Below, one piece after another: positions 41,674 to 51,387 of a DNA stretch of 64,000 bases. The translations under genes and the position numbers were made by a program. The notes below the pieces were generated by a model that searched no databases, was not told the DNA's origin, and worked only from the letters and a program-made list of their open reading frames with translations. The stretch's first letter is position 1. The number at the start of each line of letters is the position of its first letter. The stretch comes from CAVWDU01 sp963840725 (GTDB lineage Bacteria; Pseudomonadota; Gammaproteobacteria; Pseudomonadales; Halieaceae): positions 186,001-250,000 of the forward strand of contig CAWIZY010000028.1 of the NCBI GenBank assembly GCA_963840725.1, written 5' to 3'.

Positions 41674-43209
41674 ATGCCAGTTTTTTCAAAGCGCATAGAT
41701 ACCCGGCTCCGGGCACCAATTGCCGGAAAAGCCGTCGCTATCACTGGCTCATCTTGCAAGATTTACAAACCAGTCGGTATTAATGTCCGCGCCGACCGCA
41801 ATGCCAGAACCGCAACGGTACCCGGCCGTTTCTGCAGAACCATACGACAGTTCGCCGCAGCGCTGATAGCAGCAATCACACTGACCGGATTCTTCGCAGC
41901 TCCGTCTCTGGCTGAAGGCGAGCCCGAACTGGACACCACCATCGAGGCGGAATCAAACCCCTCCCTGGACCGCCAGATCGAGCGCAGACTCGGCAACATC
42001 TACTCCAATCTTGAGGGCCTGTCTACGATCCAGGTAACCGTCAACGAAGGCATTGTGACCCTGAGTGGCGAGATCCAGGAGCGCGAAGCAGAGCAGCGAG
42101 CGCTGGAGCTTGCGGCGCGAACTGCCGAAGTGGTCAGTGTGCAGAATCGGCTGGTCTACACCCAGGATGTGGAAAAGAAGCTCACTGCTGTGTTCAGCAA
42201 ACTGTCCAAACAGGGCATGACCTTTTTCCAGTACTTGCCGGTGCTACTGGTCGCCGGGCTGATTTTTATAACTTTCTGGTTTCTGGGCAAATGGGCGACG
42301 TCGCGAAGTGCTTTTTTCGACCGGGTTACACCCAATGTATTTATCGGCGACCTGGTGCGGCACCTGGTACGCATTGCCATCACCCTGTGCGGGCTCATTA
42401 TCGCTCTGGAAGTTGCGGATGCGACCTCCATCCTCGGGTCGGTCCTGGGCGCCCTGGGCGTGGCTGGCCTGGCCCTGGGTTTTGCGATTCGCGACACCGT
42501 AGAAAACTACATTGCGAGTATTCTGCTCAGCCTGCGGCAGCCGTTCTCCCCCAACGACCATGTCATCATCCAGGATCGAGAGGGACTGGTGCTGCGCCTG
42601 ACCTCCCGGGCAACCTTGCTGATGAGCTTCGACGGAAACCACATCAGAATACCCAATTCGCTGGTCTATAAGGGTGTCATCATCAACTACAGTCGCAATC
42701 CCCGGCGTCGCTTTACATTTACCCTGGGGGTGGGCACCGATGTGAATCTCATAGAAGCCTTGAAGCTGGCCGCAGCGACTCTGGCAGACGCGCCTGGTGT
42801 GTTGGCCACACCAGCTCCTCTGGGGCAGATAGATTCACTGGGCGATTCCAACGTGTTGCTCAAGTTTTTTGCCTGGGTGGACCAGGATCAATCAAATTAC
42901 AGTTCGGTGCGCAGTGAAGCTATCCGGCGTGTAAAGACCGCTTACGAACAGGAAGACTTCGATATGCCGGAGCCCATCTTTCGCCTGCAGTTGCAGGACA
43001 GGGTGCCCGCCGGCCTGACCGGGGATCAGCTCCCATCGTCGGGCGCTCGCCCGGCACCAGCCGCCCGAGCTGGTGACCGCGAGCCGATTGAGAACGCGTT
43101 CAGTGATCACGATAGCCAGGAGTCTGCAGTGCTGGCACAGGCACAGGCCGCAGAGGGCGAAGAAGGGGGTAGCGCAAACCTGCTCAGCGAAAGCGCCCCC
43201 AAGGAGTGA
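41674..43209 (+). CDS. Mechanosensitive ion channel (MscS) with N-terminal BON domain
   Basis: A 511-residue protein. Residues ~48-70 form a signal or first helix ending in a SLAEG cleavage-like site; residues ~90-165 are a BON domain (LDRQIERRLGNIYSNLEGLSTIQVTVNEGIVTLSGEIQ), thought to bind membranes or lipids. Then three helices and the MscS pore (LGSVLGALGVAGLALGFAIRDTVENYIASILL) and the beta domain (RQPFSPNDHVII). The C-terminal tail is long, acidic and low-complexity. GGGGAAG lies eight bases before ATG. It would release osmolytes on hypo-osmotic shock. Next to CsbD and PLDc_N, this suggests an osmotic stress block. Confidence 0.92.
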   Translation: MPVFSKRIDTRLRAPIAGKAVAITGSSCKIYKPVGINVRADRNARTATVPGRFCRTIRQFAAALIAAITLTGFFAAPSLAEGEPELDTTIEAESNPSLDRQIERRLGNIYSNLEGLSTIQVTVNEGIVTLSGEIQEREAEQRALELAARTAEVVSVQNRLVYTQDVEKKLTAVFSKLSKQGMTFFQYLPVLLVAGLIFITFWFLGKWATSRSAFFDRVTPNVFIGDLVRHLVRIAITLCGLIIALEVADATSILGSVLGALGVAGLALGFAIRDTVENYIASILLSLRQPFSPNDHVIIQDREGLVLRLTSRATLLMSFDGNHIRIPNSLVYKGVIINYSRNPRRRFTFTLGVGTDVNLIEALKLAAATLADAPGVLATPAPLGQIDSLGDSNVLLKFFAWVDQDQSNYSSVRSEAIRRVKTAYEQEDFDMPEPIFRLQLQDRVPAGLTGDQLPSSGARPAPAARAGDREPIENAFSDHDSQESAVLAQAQAAEGEEGGSANLLSESAPKE

Positions 43210-43415
43210 GTGCAACAACGCCTGACAGGCATCACCACTGAGACCTTGCCACCACCGGCTATTGCGTTCAAAATTCCCTGCGCTTGCGGGGTCGACCACG
43301 GCATGAACGAATTGTCGCCGACAACCCGCGCTGAATGCATTCGAACTGACCATAACCACTGAGCGTGCCTCACTCACTGCGACAGGCCGGTCTCCCCTAT
43401 ACTGGTGGCTCACAC

Positions 43416-44786
43416 ATGCAACAATTCTGTCTCCTGCTAGACCAGGACCCCGACCACGCCAAACGCTTGTCACAGCTACTCGCCGAAGTGGGTTTCGAGG
43501 TCCTGAGACCAAATAGCCGCGCGGAGGCTCGCGAATTAGCTACCAGCACCGAAATTTCCGTCGCGTTCATCGATATCAGCACGGAGACCGACTGGCCTGA
43601 CCTGGGGTTCCTTGAGGATGACAGCATCAACTCGGCTGAGCTGTTCGTTATGAGCGACGACGACGACCCGGCTCGCGCAGACGAAGCGATCAGGCGCGGC
43701 GCCAGCTACTTTTTTTGCAAACCGTTTGATGAACAAAGCATACGAACACTGCTGGAAGATATGTTTGAAGAACCTGTCTCCCGAGATGATGACGGTGACG
43801 AAGCGCCCTGCGCAGTCGACCAGTTCGGGCTGTTACGGGGCGATTCAGTCAGCATGCGCAAGCTTTACCGGCTCCTGCGCAAAGTTGCGCCAACGGACGC
43901 CAGCATCATGGTCATCGGAGAGAGTGGTACCGGGAAGGAACTGGTTGCGGAAACGGCCCACCTGATGTCGGATCGCAGTGATGGGCCCTATATCGCTTTC
44001 AACTGCGCGGCCATCCCCGAAAACCTGGCGGAGAGCGAGCTTTTCGGTCATGAGAAAGGCAGTTTCAGTGGCGCCGCCAAAATGCATAAGGGTTACTTTG
44101 AGCGCGCTGAGGGTGGCACCTTGTTACTCGATGAGGTCACCGAAATGGATCTGGATTTACAGGCCAAGCTGTTGCGAGTGCTGGAGACAAAAACCTTTCG
44201 CCGTCTCGGTGCCGAAAACGAAATGGTAGCCGATGTCAGGGTTATCTCTGCAACTAACCGATCGCCCGAGCAAGCGGTCGCTGAAGGCAAGCTGCGGGAG
44301 GACCTTTACTACCGTCTTGCCCAATTTCCTCTGCGAGTGCCGCCGCTGCGCAAGCGAGGCCGAGATACTGAGGGGCTCGCCCAGTTCTTTTTGAACGAAC
44401 TCAACCAGACCCATGATACCGGGATCACTTTCACTCCGGGTGCCGTAGCGACAATTCGCGCTTATAGCTGGCCAGGCAATGTGCGACAGCTAAAACACTC
44501 GATTGAACGAGCCTACATCATCGCTGACTCCAGTATCGAGGCGAGTACGTTGCCAGACGCGACCAAGCGCGCGGCGGCGCCGGCCTCTGATGAGGACGCT
44601 GTCGAGATCGCCGTTGGAACATCCCTGTCGGCTGCGGAGCGAACGCTCATCGAAGCGACACTGGACAAAAACGCAGGGGACAAACAGCGTACGGCCGACG
44701 AGCTCGGCATCAGCCTGAAAACACTTTATAACCGGTTGCGCGACTACACGGAGGATGACACAGCGGCGCCTCCGGCTAATTCATAA
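43416..44786 (+). CDS. NtrC-type sigma-54-dependent response regulator
   Basis: A 456-residue regulator. The receiver domain (1-125) has an early Asp pair, the phospho-acceptor D53 (FIDIS), Ser (FVMSDDD) and Lys (CKPFDE). The AAA+ domain has GESGTGKELVAE (Walker A), GHEKGSFSGA (the sigma-54 contact loop, here GSFSGA rather than GAFTGA), GTLLLDEVTEMD (Walker B) and the arginine-finger region. The C-terminus is a Fis-type helix-turn-helix (DKQRTADELGISLKTLYNRLRD). The start was set at ATG 43416 just before the receiver. No cognate kinase is adjacent. Confidence 0.92.
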   Translation: MQQFCLLLDQDPDHAKRLSQLLAEVGFEVLRPNSRAEARELATSTEISVAFIDISTETDWPDLGFLEDDSINSAELFVMSDDDDPARADEAIRRGASYFFCKPFDEQSIRTLLEDMFEEPVSRDDDGDEAPCAVDQFGLLRGDSVSMRKLYRLLRKVAPTDASIMVIGESGTGKELVAETAHLMSDRSDGPYIAFNCAAIPENLAESELFGHEKGSFSGAAKMHKGYFERAEGGTLLLDEVTEMDLDLQAKLLRVLETKTFRRLGAENEMVADVRVISATNRSPEQAVAEGKLREDLYYRLAQFPLRVPPLRKRGRDTEGLAQFFLNELNQTHDTGITFTPGAVATIRAYSWPGNVRQLKHSIERAYIIADSSIEASTLPDATKRAAAPASDEDAVEIAVGTSLSAAERTLIEATLDKNAGDKQRTADELGISLKTLYNRLRDYTEDDTAAPPANS

Positions 44787-45029
44787 TACCCCGCCCACTC
44801 CTGGCTTCAGTCGAAAAGTCTCTTCCTCCGGGTCGAATTCAGTTCCTGCCCAGGGAATACAAATCGTCTGCCAGCGGGTTCGGAGTTCCAGATGACTGAT
44901 GCGCCCGCCAGTCAAGAACAACCCCAACGCACCTACCGCTCCCAGCCGCTGGCCGTGTAGGCCGAACAATGGATACTCCTTGGCCAGCTCCACTTTAGTA
45001 ATTCCTCGGGTGTTCGTGATCTCTGCCAT
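44781..45029 (-). CDS. Hypothetical 82-residue protein, PRC-barrel-like
   Basis: A short protein of unknown function. The second half, GRISHLELRTRWQTICIPWAGTEFDPEEETF, resembles the beta-rich, W-containing cores of PRC-barrel domains. It overlaps the end of the NtrC-type gene by six bases in convergent orientation. ATG start; ribosome site weak. Likely real because codon use matches neighbours and the domain looks ordered, but function cannot be assigned. Confidence 0.55.
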   Translation of the reverse strand: MAEITNTRGITKVELAKEYPLFGLHGQRLGAVGALGLFLTGGRISHLELRTRWQTICIPWAGTEFDPEEETFRLKPGVGGVL

Positions 45030-45647
45030 AGCGTCAACAAATACACTCTTCTCTGATTACTGTTTCGCAACGACCAACAATTGATCATCTCTGCGCGCTC
45101 TGCGCGCAAGACAGCTTGCAGATACTGTGCTGCAGATATTGTGCCAACCACCAAGCTCAGACGCTACCGTGTCGAGATTCATCGTCTGCACCCACCGAGC
45201 AAGCTGTCTGTCTCACCGGGGGATCGCCGTTTCGAACAGCGGCAGCACAACTCCCCGGCCAGCCCCCCCCAGCGCTACATGCAGGAAAATTCTACAACCG
45301 GTAGTGGAACAATTTACAGTGCCGCGCTAATGTGACTTCAGCGTAGGAGGCTGTTCCACCAGGCGACGTTGCGCTTGCAATCAGATCCTGCATTTGTCAA
45401 AAGCCGCTCGCTGGCACTATGGCTGTCGACCATTTGTCCGAAAACGTCCTGCGGCCTGAGTAGCCGCGGTCAGGTCAACGCAAAGAAAGGGGTGGACGCC
45501 AAAGTGGTGTAACCGGAGAGTGGTATGTGGCACCATATGTGCTTTACTACCTTTAGTGATCTGATGACCCGGTCGCCACATGCTAACCGCCGTCGACCAT
45601 GACGGTGTTTATTGCATATCCAGTGTACGTTATCGAGGAACTTTATT
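45030..45647. other. Intergenic region upstream of the YqjD-like operon
   Basis: 618 bp with only short, unsupported frames. Near 45117-45144 is an imperfect direct repeat of GCAGATA(C/T)TGTGC. The stretch 45480-45645 is the likely promoter area for the DUF883 gene, but no clear -35/-10 pair was found. Nothing else recognised. Confidence 0.3.
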
Positions 45648-45977
45648 ATGAATGCCAACACCCCAGCAGCCAAAATCTCCAGCGGACAGCCATCTACTGC
45701 GGCCACTGCCGGCGAATCATCAACTACCGACAGGATGGCCCAGGCAGCCCACAATGCGGTAGACATCGCCGCGGCAAATCTGGCCCAGGCTGAAGAAGCC
45801 CTGCGCGAGGCGCGGCACGCCGCTGGCATCACTGCAAGTGAGAGCGCCCGCCAGGCTCAGGCTGTCACTGAGGAATCGCTGAACAGTGCTCGGGAATACA
45901 TCCAGGCCAACCCACTTCGCGCCGTAGGAATCGCCCTAGCCGCAGGTTTCCTGACGTCCGTTCTGCTGCGAAAGTAA
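45648..45977 (+). CDS. DUF883 (ElaB/YqjD-like) membrane-anchored ribosome-associated protein
   Basis: A 109-residue protein with a low-complexity N-terminus, an amphipathic coiled coil (~30-80, AHNAVDIAAANLAQAEEALREARH) and a C-terminal hydrophobic anchor (NPLRAVGIALAAGFLTSVLLRK), the layout of E. coli YqjD/ElaB. Those proteins tether hibernating ribosomes to the membrane in stationary phase. GAGGA precedes the ATG at 45648. Followed by YqjE-like and YqjK-like genes, as in E. coli. Confidence 0.87.
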   Translation: MNANTPAAKISSGQPSTAATAGESSTTDRMAQAAHNAVDIAAANLAQAEEALREARHAAGITASESARQAQAVTEESLNSAREYIQANPLRAVGIALAAGFLTSVLLRK

Positions 45978-45983
45978 ACCTGC

Positions 45984-46424
45984 GTGAATGACTCCCCAAA
46001 AACTCAGGCAGCGGCAGGGGACGCTTCGGTGGCTGGAGACGACCCCGGGAAGGATGCAAACCTCGCAGCCATCGTCGCCGATGTGCGTCGGCTCTGGGAT
46101 GAGAGCGCCGCTCAGGCGCGAGACGTTAGTGAACTGGCTTTCCTGGAGTTGGACCTGGCGGCGAACTCGCTCCGGCGGATGCTGTGGTCTGTCCTCGTCC
46201 TCGCCGGACTGGCCGTCACAATCTGGGGCTTTCTGATCGCTGCAATGACTGCAGCTCTTGTCGAGCACGGACTATCGCTGTCTGCTTCTCTGCTTGTCGG
46301 TGCGATTGCCAACATTGCGGCGGCTGCAGGGCTGATGGTATTTATCCGCACACTTGCGCAAGATGTTGGGTTTCGCAACCTGCGGCGTTATCTGTTAAAG
46401 CAGAATCGTGAACCAACGACGTAG
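45984..46424 (+). CDS. Phage-holin-fold protein of the YqjE family (DUF1469)
   Basis: A 146-residue protein with two central hydrophobic helices (MLWSVLVLAGLAVTIWGFLIAAMTAALVE and LLVGAIANIAAAAGLMVFIRT) and amphipathic flanks; matches YqjE/Phage_holin_3_6. GTG start at 45984, six bases after the previous stop. Function unknown; inner-membrane partner of the YqjD-like protein by synteny. Confidence 0.85.
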   Translation: MNDSPKTQAAAGDASVAGDDPGKDANLAAIVADVRRLWDESAAQARDVSELAFLELDLAANSLRRMLWSVLVLAGLAVTIWGFLIAAMTAALVEHGLSLSASLLVGAIANIAAAAGLMVFIRTLAQDVGFRNLRRYLLKQNREPTT

Positions 46425-46785
46425 AGCCGTTGAGTCGAAGCTGGCGACGTTGCTGCAAAGACGGGCCGAAATCCGGCATCGGAAAACCCTGCTTCGTAAG
46501 CATTGTCTGTGCGTCTGTGGCAAACCGGCCACTCTCGCGGCAGCATTTGTCACGGGAGGCCTGGTCGGGGCGAGTACGGTCCATGGTTTGGAGAAGACAT
46601 CAAATCTCGTGAACGCGTCCGCGTCGCCGCACCAGGAGCTGTGGAAAACGCTTCGTACACTCACTCTGGGCGTGGCGACTCGATATCTTGCAGACCGCCT
46701 GAGTAAATCCGATTCCGGCGCCGGAGACAATACCGACCAGTCGCCGGGACAGACCCGGGTCAGGCCCGGACAAACGCCCACATGA
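46408..46785 (+). CDS. YqjK-like small protein
   Basis: A 125-residue protein starting with GTG inside the end of the YqjE-like gene (17-bp overlap). The N-terminus is strongly basic (NQRRRAVESKLATLLQRRAEIRHRK), followed by a hydrophobic segment (PATLAAAFVTGGLVGASTV). The position and shape match YqjK in the YqjD-YqjE-YqjK cluster; sequence similarity is weak. C-terminal 30 residues are low-complexity. Function unknown. Confidence 0.65.
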   Translation: MNQRRRAVESKLATLLQRRAEIRHRKTLLRKHCLCVCGKPATLAAAFVTGGLVGASTVHGLEKTSNLVNASASPHQELWKTLRTLTLGVATRYLADRLSKSDSGAGDNTDQSPGQTRVRPGQTPT

Positions 46786-47084
46786 CCAGCCGCGAGCCCT
46801 GCGGTTTCACTGGCGAACGAACCGTACCCGAGATGAGTCAACCACTCGCTGCCGCTGACGCAGGTCTAACATCACTGCCCCTTCATTCGGTATCGGTGAC
46901 AGTTCTGGCGATTTTGGCTGTGCTCTATACCCTGTACTTCGCGTCCCCGATCCTGCTGCCTGTTGCCCTGGCGATCTACCTCAATCTTCTTTTAGCGCCC
47001 GTGATGTCGCTGCTGACAACGCTGCGGGTGCCTTTCAGGTATCTCGAGGGTGGCACCATCGTTTCGCTGCTGATCGCCAAGTGA
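46782..47084 (+). pseudogene. Truncated AI-2E family transporter fragment
   Basis: A 100-residue frame overlapping the previous stop (ATGA). Residues ~35-80 match the N-terminus of AI-2E/PerM exporters (VTVLAILAVLYTLYFASPILLPVALAIYLNLLLAPVMSLL), then the protein diverges and stops after SLLIAK; intact members have about 350-380 residues. The remainder is absent: the next gene on the other strand ends only 63 bp away. A GGGCGG/CCGCCC hairpin (47085-47098) lies at the break. Confidence 0.7.
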
Positions 47085-47146
47085 GGGCGGAGCCGCCCGG
47101 CACCGGCAGCCGTGAGTCGAGTGGCCACGGCCCAAAACCAGCCACC

Positions 47147-48671
47147 TCAGAGTGCCAGTGTAAAATGCAGTTGACCACCACCGGCCGACTTAACCTGAAC
47201 AGGCAAACCCCGTGGACACCCGTTGAGCAAGGCCGCAATTGTCTTGGAATCCCCCGGCGCAGTCGCTGCTACAAAGCGTCGCGCATCCCCGCTTTCGGCC
47301 AGCGCCATTGCTCCGCTGGGCTCGCCACGACTGAAGTTCACCACATAGCTGAGCAAACTCCCCTCCTCCGGCTCTACAGCAATCTCTCTTCGCCGCACGC
47401 TTGCACTCTCGATCGCCGTATCGATCTCACTCCAGTCATGCAGGGAAGGCGTGCGTGAGTATATGCCAACAGCATGTTTTGACAGCATACCGCCAACCGC
47501 CGTCACCATGGCAAAACTGCCAGGTGCCTGACGCAGACGCAGCACGGCTTCTGCCAGACTGTGCATGACGTAATTGTTACCGGGGCCCCCAAAAAATGGC
47601 AAACCACCGGTAAGTGTCAAAGCCTCGGGCCTCGCGGTCGCAAGCCCGAGAACATCCGCCGCAGCAGTCACGGCGCAGGGAAAGCAGCTATAGAGGTCCA
47701 GCAGATCCGGCTTGCCGCCTGGGATCTGCGCCTGTTCCTGCGCCCGGTGGAATACTTGCCGCATCATGTCTGAAGAACCTGGGTCTTCACGCTGACTGAG
47801 GTTGACATCTTCACCTTCAGCGAGCCCATGAATGTAAACCCAGTTCTGCTCTGGAATGCCCAGGCGTTGCGCACTGCCTGCACTGCACATTAGCAGGGCG
47901 GCGCCGAGGTTGACGCTGTCACGCGCAACCATGGACTTGTTGTAAAGATGATTAAGACGCGGGCCAGCCAGGATTTCATCGGGTGATAACGCCTGTCGGA
48001 ACTGGGCATGAGCATTCTGGGCAGCAACAGTGCTGAGTCCCGCGGACAAGCCTGCCATTTGCTCTCGCCACGCACTGTTGTCAGCACCAGCTGAAAAGGC
48101 CCGAGCCTGCTCGATCAGTGCATAATAAAAAATCGGTGCCAGCAATCCATTGGCCAGCTCCTGGTCACTCACAAACAATTTTCCCCAGCCCCGATCCTCA
48201 ACCGGTTGCTCGAACTCCTCGTGCCAATTGAGCATCTGCTCCGCTCGCTCGGCGGTGCGTTGATTGTATATCAGCCTCTCCACCGGCAAGCAGAACCACC
48301 GAGCGTTCCCCCCGGGCGATATCCCGGGCAAATTCGATGATCCGCGACTGGGGCTCGTTACCACCCACTTGACCATAAACGCAATGCGCTGGTTCAGCAC
48401 CAATCGCTGCCGCTACCGACATGGGGGGATTATTGCTGCTGCCGAATTGACAGGGCTGAAACCCCATGGAATCGCTGAACAGGCGCGTCACGGAGACCGT
48501 GTCTATGGCCGCGATGATCGCTTTGCCCTCGCCGCCACTGTTGAGCAGTGCAGCCGTCGCTGCGGCTGCAGCCAATTGCAGCGGCGATGCCGCATCGGCC
48601 TGATGCCGCACGACCTGCCCGGCACTTACCAGCACCGGCGTATTAGGTGGCAACGCAGCGAGGTCAGTCAT
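47147..48671 (-). pseudogene. Thiolase-family acetyltransferase, interrupted by a frameshift
   Basis: An N-terminal part read from 48671 (NTPVLVSAGQVVRHQAD, SRLFSDSMGF-like and QVGGNEPQSRIIEFARDIA) reaches SVVLLAGGEA and then leaves frame; the continuation IYNQRTAERAEQMLNWHEEF is in another frame and runs to 47147. One extra base between about 48270 and 48276 explains the break; removing it joins GGEA to IYNQRTAERAE, giving about 507 residues. The downstream part has NYVMHSLAEAVLRLRQAPG and YSRTPSLHDW, like bacterial acetyl-CoA acetyltransferases of the non-FadA type. It overlaps the FAD oxidase stop by one base (TAATG). Either a real mutation or a sequencing error. Confidence 0.8.
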
Positions 48672-50404
48672 TACGGGCTCCCGGCCATTTTTTTAAACGG
48701 GCCATGGCGAGCGTCCAGCACCCCGCCAGCAGTTGCCTGACGATGGGGTGTATCCAGCAACACCCCCGGATTCATGGTGCCATTGGGGTCCAGGGCATGA
48801 CGGGCGGCCCCGAAAGCCAGCCTGAAAAGCGCGGGCACTTGTTCATCGTAACCGCGGGGCCGGTGGTCCCGCCCAACCGCGTGATGGTGAGTAACGGTTC
48901 CGCCCTGGGACACCACGGCCTCATTGGCTGCGAGTTTGATTTCGCGCCAACGCTGCAATAGCGCAGCCATATCAGCCTCCGTGGTGCCCACTGCATAAAG
49001 CGTAAAATAGGGCGCAGGCCCGTCCGGGTAGATATGTGTGAAACGGCAGCTGAGTATGCCCTCGGCGCCAGTCACCTCGCGGATTGCCGCTGACACGCGC
49101 TCACGTATGGCGGCATAAAATGCCTCGAAGCGGTCCCAGGTGATCGAGGTTTCGAAAGTATCCGCGATGATACCCGCCGGCACCAGATAGTTGCGCAGAT
49201 AGGGCGCACGCAAGAACTGGTTGCGCCAGGCTCCTGCGGCGCCACTGCGGTGTTCACCCTCGGCGGAACCCAACACAGGCTCTGCTCCCAATGAGCGCTC
49301 GACAGCCTCCTGGTCCCAGCTACCGCCGTGGTCGGCAACCAGTTCCAGGGCGCGCTGAATCCAGGCGTCCAGCGGGTGATCTGCAGATTCAAAAGCGAGC
49401 ACCAGCAGGGCCGTTTTACCGTCGCCAACCCCATTCATTAACGCCTCGACAGGGTCCAACAACCGACAATTGGAAGGTAACAGCGCAGACTGACTGATAG
49501 CTCGAACCCCTTCGCAGGCCCTGCGCATATCAGGGAAGGTCACACTGGCCGAGGCTCGAAAACAGGGTCTGTGCTGCAGTCTCATCCAGGCCCGGGTGAT
49601 AAACCCCAAAGTGCCTTCTGAGCCTATCATCATGCGGTCCGGGGAGGGCCCTGCACCGGAACCGGGTAAACGCCTGCTCTCCATCACCCCGGCTGGTGTC
49701 AACATGCGCAGGCTCTCGACAAAGTCATCGATGTGAGTGTGCTGAGTGGCATAGTGGCCACCGGCACGGGTGGCGATCCAGCCGCCCAGGGTCGAAAACT
49801 GAAAACTCTGCGGGAAGTGCCGCAGGGTCAAACCGTGGGGCTTCAGTGCCGACTCCAGTTCAGGGCCCAACGCGCCCCCCTCGATCAGGGCCGCACGACT
49901 GACCGTATCCACCTCCACTACCCGGTTGAGATACTGCAGGTCAACACTGATCACGGCTGGGTAATTACTGCCGACATCGGGTTCAACGCCACCACAGACG
50001 CTGGTGCCTCCACCAAAGGGAACCAGTGCAACACCCGCATTGGCCGCGAACTCCAATAGCGATTCTATATCGTTCTCTGTTCGTGGAAAGGCGACCAGGT
50101 CCGGCGGGTGACCCACATCGCGCATCTGCATTCTCACCAGATCGGCAAAGGATTTCCCCAGCGCGTGGGTGATCCGGTCGTAGGGCGTCGTGGAGACAAT
50201 CTCACGAAGTTTCTCGGGAACAGCCAACCGAGGGGCCGCCAGCGTGAACTCCTCAAGTGTCGGCGTTGCGACCGATTCACCGCCGCCGCCCAACAGGGTG
50301 CGCAGCTCACGCGCCCGGTCCAGTTCCTGCGCGCTAAGCTGCTCATCAGCGTAGCCCCACCCCCAGAAACAGAGTGTTTTTCGGTGCCCCAAGCTTGCGG
50401 TCAT
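48671..50404 (-). CDS. AGPS-like FAD-linked oxidase
   Basis: A 577-residue flavoprotein of the VAO/PCMH fold, similar to alkyl-dihydroxyacetonephosphate synthase. FAD-binding blocks PFGGGTSVCGG, AALIEGGALGPELE, FPQSFQFSTLGGWIATRAGG and IGSEGTLGFIT are clear; the late GGTVTHHHAVGRDH matches the catalytic HHH motif of AGPS, and HALDPNGTMNPG ends the family. ATG at 50404 follows AAGGAAC; the open frame back to 50548 looks non-coding. Possible roles are ether-lipid or other lipid oxidation; substrate unknown. The coupled downstream gene is the frameshifted thiolase. Confidence 0.88.
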   Translation of the reverse strand: MTASLGHRKTLCFWGWGYADEQLSAQELDRARELRTLLGGGGESVATPTLEEFTLAAPRLAVPEKLREIVSTTPYDRITHALGKSFADLVRMQMRDVGHPPDLVAFPRTENDIESLLEFAANAGVALVPFGGGTSVCGGVEPDVGSNYPAVISVDLQYLNRVVEVDTVSRAALIEGGALGPELESALKPHGLTLRHFPQSFQFSTLGGWIATRAGGHYATQHTHIDDFVESLRMLTPAGVMESRRLPGSGAGPSPDRMMIGSEGTLGFITRAWMRLQHRPCFRASASVTFPDMRRACEGVRAISQSALLPSNCRLLDPVEALMNGVGDGKTALLVLAFESADHPLDAWIQRALELVADHGGSWDQEAVERSLGAEPVLGSAEGEHRSGAAGAWRNQFLRAPYLRNYLVPAGIIADTFETSITWDRFEAFYAAIRERVSAAIREVTGAEGILSCRFTHIYPDGPAPYFTLYAVGTTEADMAALLQRWREIKLAANEAVVSQGGTVTHHHAVGRDHRPRGYDEQVPALFRLAFGAARHALDPNGTMNPGVLLDTPHRQATAGGVLDARHGPFKKMAGSP

Positions 50405-50604
50405 CATGTTCCTTCCTGTTGTTATAAGGCGTCTGTTCAGGCCGAGGCCAGCCACGTTTTTAACTGTAGTTATCCGCATGACCCTCAAGCCTACCGCCAT
50501 TTGGATCGAATCGGTCAGCTCTTGGTCTCGGCCTGCCACCGCAAGCACGGCAGCAATTGTGCTGCAGAGTGTAACCTGAGCAAAGGGCTCGCGCGAGCGC
50601 GCGG

Positions 50605-51387
50605 TCAGGTTAGTATCACCAGCGGTCGACCACTGACAGGGTGTGTCTCGATCTGTGTCGACACGCCGAACACCGAGCTGAACATCGCGCTGGTCAGTAC
50701 GGCCTGCGGGGTATCCGTAATCACCTGCCGACCCCCATCGAGCACGGTAATCTGATCGGCTATTTCAGCGACCCGATTGAAATCATGCATGACCAGTACA
50801 ACTGCGCAGCCACTGCTGGCAAGGCTGCGAATACACTGCAGCGTCAGCTGCTGGTGGGCGGGATCCAGGGCGCTGGTCGGCTCATCAAGCAGCAGCAGTC
50901 GTGGGTCGCTGTCCTTTGATCGCCATACCTGAGCCATTGCCCTGGCGAGCTGGACGCGCTGCTTTTCGCCGCCGGAGAGCGTGGTGTAAAGCCGGCCGCT
51001 CAGAGCCCGCGTATCGGTGGCCGCCATCACCTCCGTGACTATCTGCCGATCCGTCGCGGCGCCGCTCTGGTGAGGGATTCTTCCCAACTGCACCACTTCC
51101 TCCACAGCAAAGGGAAAGTTCAGTGGAGCGGCCTGCGCCAGCAGGGAGAGCGCACGAGCGCGCCGCAGGCGGTCCCAGTCGGCTAGCGGCTTACCACCCA
51201 GACTAAGCTCTCCGCCCGAGAGCGGCAGGCCACCGGCCAGGGTATGTAAAAGGGTACTCTTGCCGGCGCCATTGGGACCCAATACCCCCAGAATGCAGCC
51301 CGGCGGCAGTGATAGAACGATATCGTGCAATAGCGGTCTCCCCCAGGGAGCCGCCCCGCCGGAAAGGATTTCCAGTACCGGGCTCAT
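50605..51387 (-). CDS. btuD: ABC transporter ATPase for cobalamin or heme (BtuD/HmuV-like)
   Basis: A 260-residue ATPase with Walker A GPNGAGKST, Q-loop region SLLAQAAPLNFPF, signature LSGGEKQRVQLARAMA and Walker B LLLLDEPTSALDP. Length and VEEVVQLGRIPH resemble HmuV, but the operon (riboswitch, btuB, cobO) points to vitamin B12. It overlaps the permease gene by four bases. No periplasmic BtuF gene is seen next to it. Confidence 0.88.
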   Translation of the reverse strand: MSPVLEILSGGAAPWGRPLLHDIVLSLPPGCILGVLGPNGAGKSTLLHTLAGGLPLSGGELSLGGKPLADWDRLRRARALSLLAQAAPLNFPFAVEEVVQLGRIPHQSGAATDRQIVTEVMAATDTRALSGRLYTTLSGGEKQRVQLARAMAQVWRSKDSDPRLLLLDEPTSALDPAHQQLTLQCIRSLASSGCAVVLVMHDFNRVAEIADQITVLDGGRQVITDTPQAVLTSAMFSSVFGVSTQIETHPVSGRPLVILT

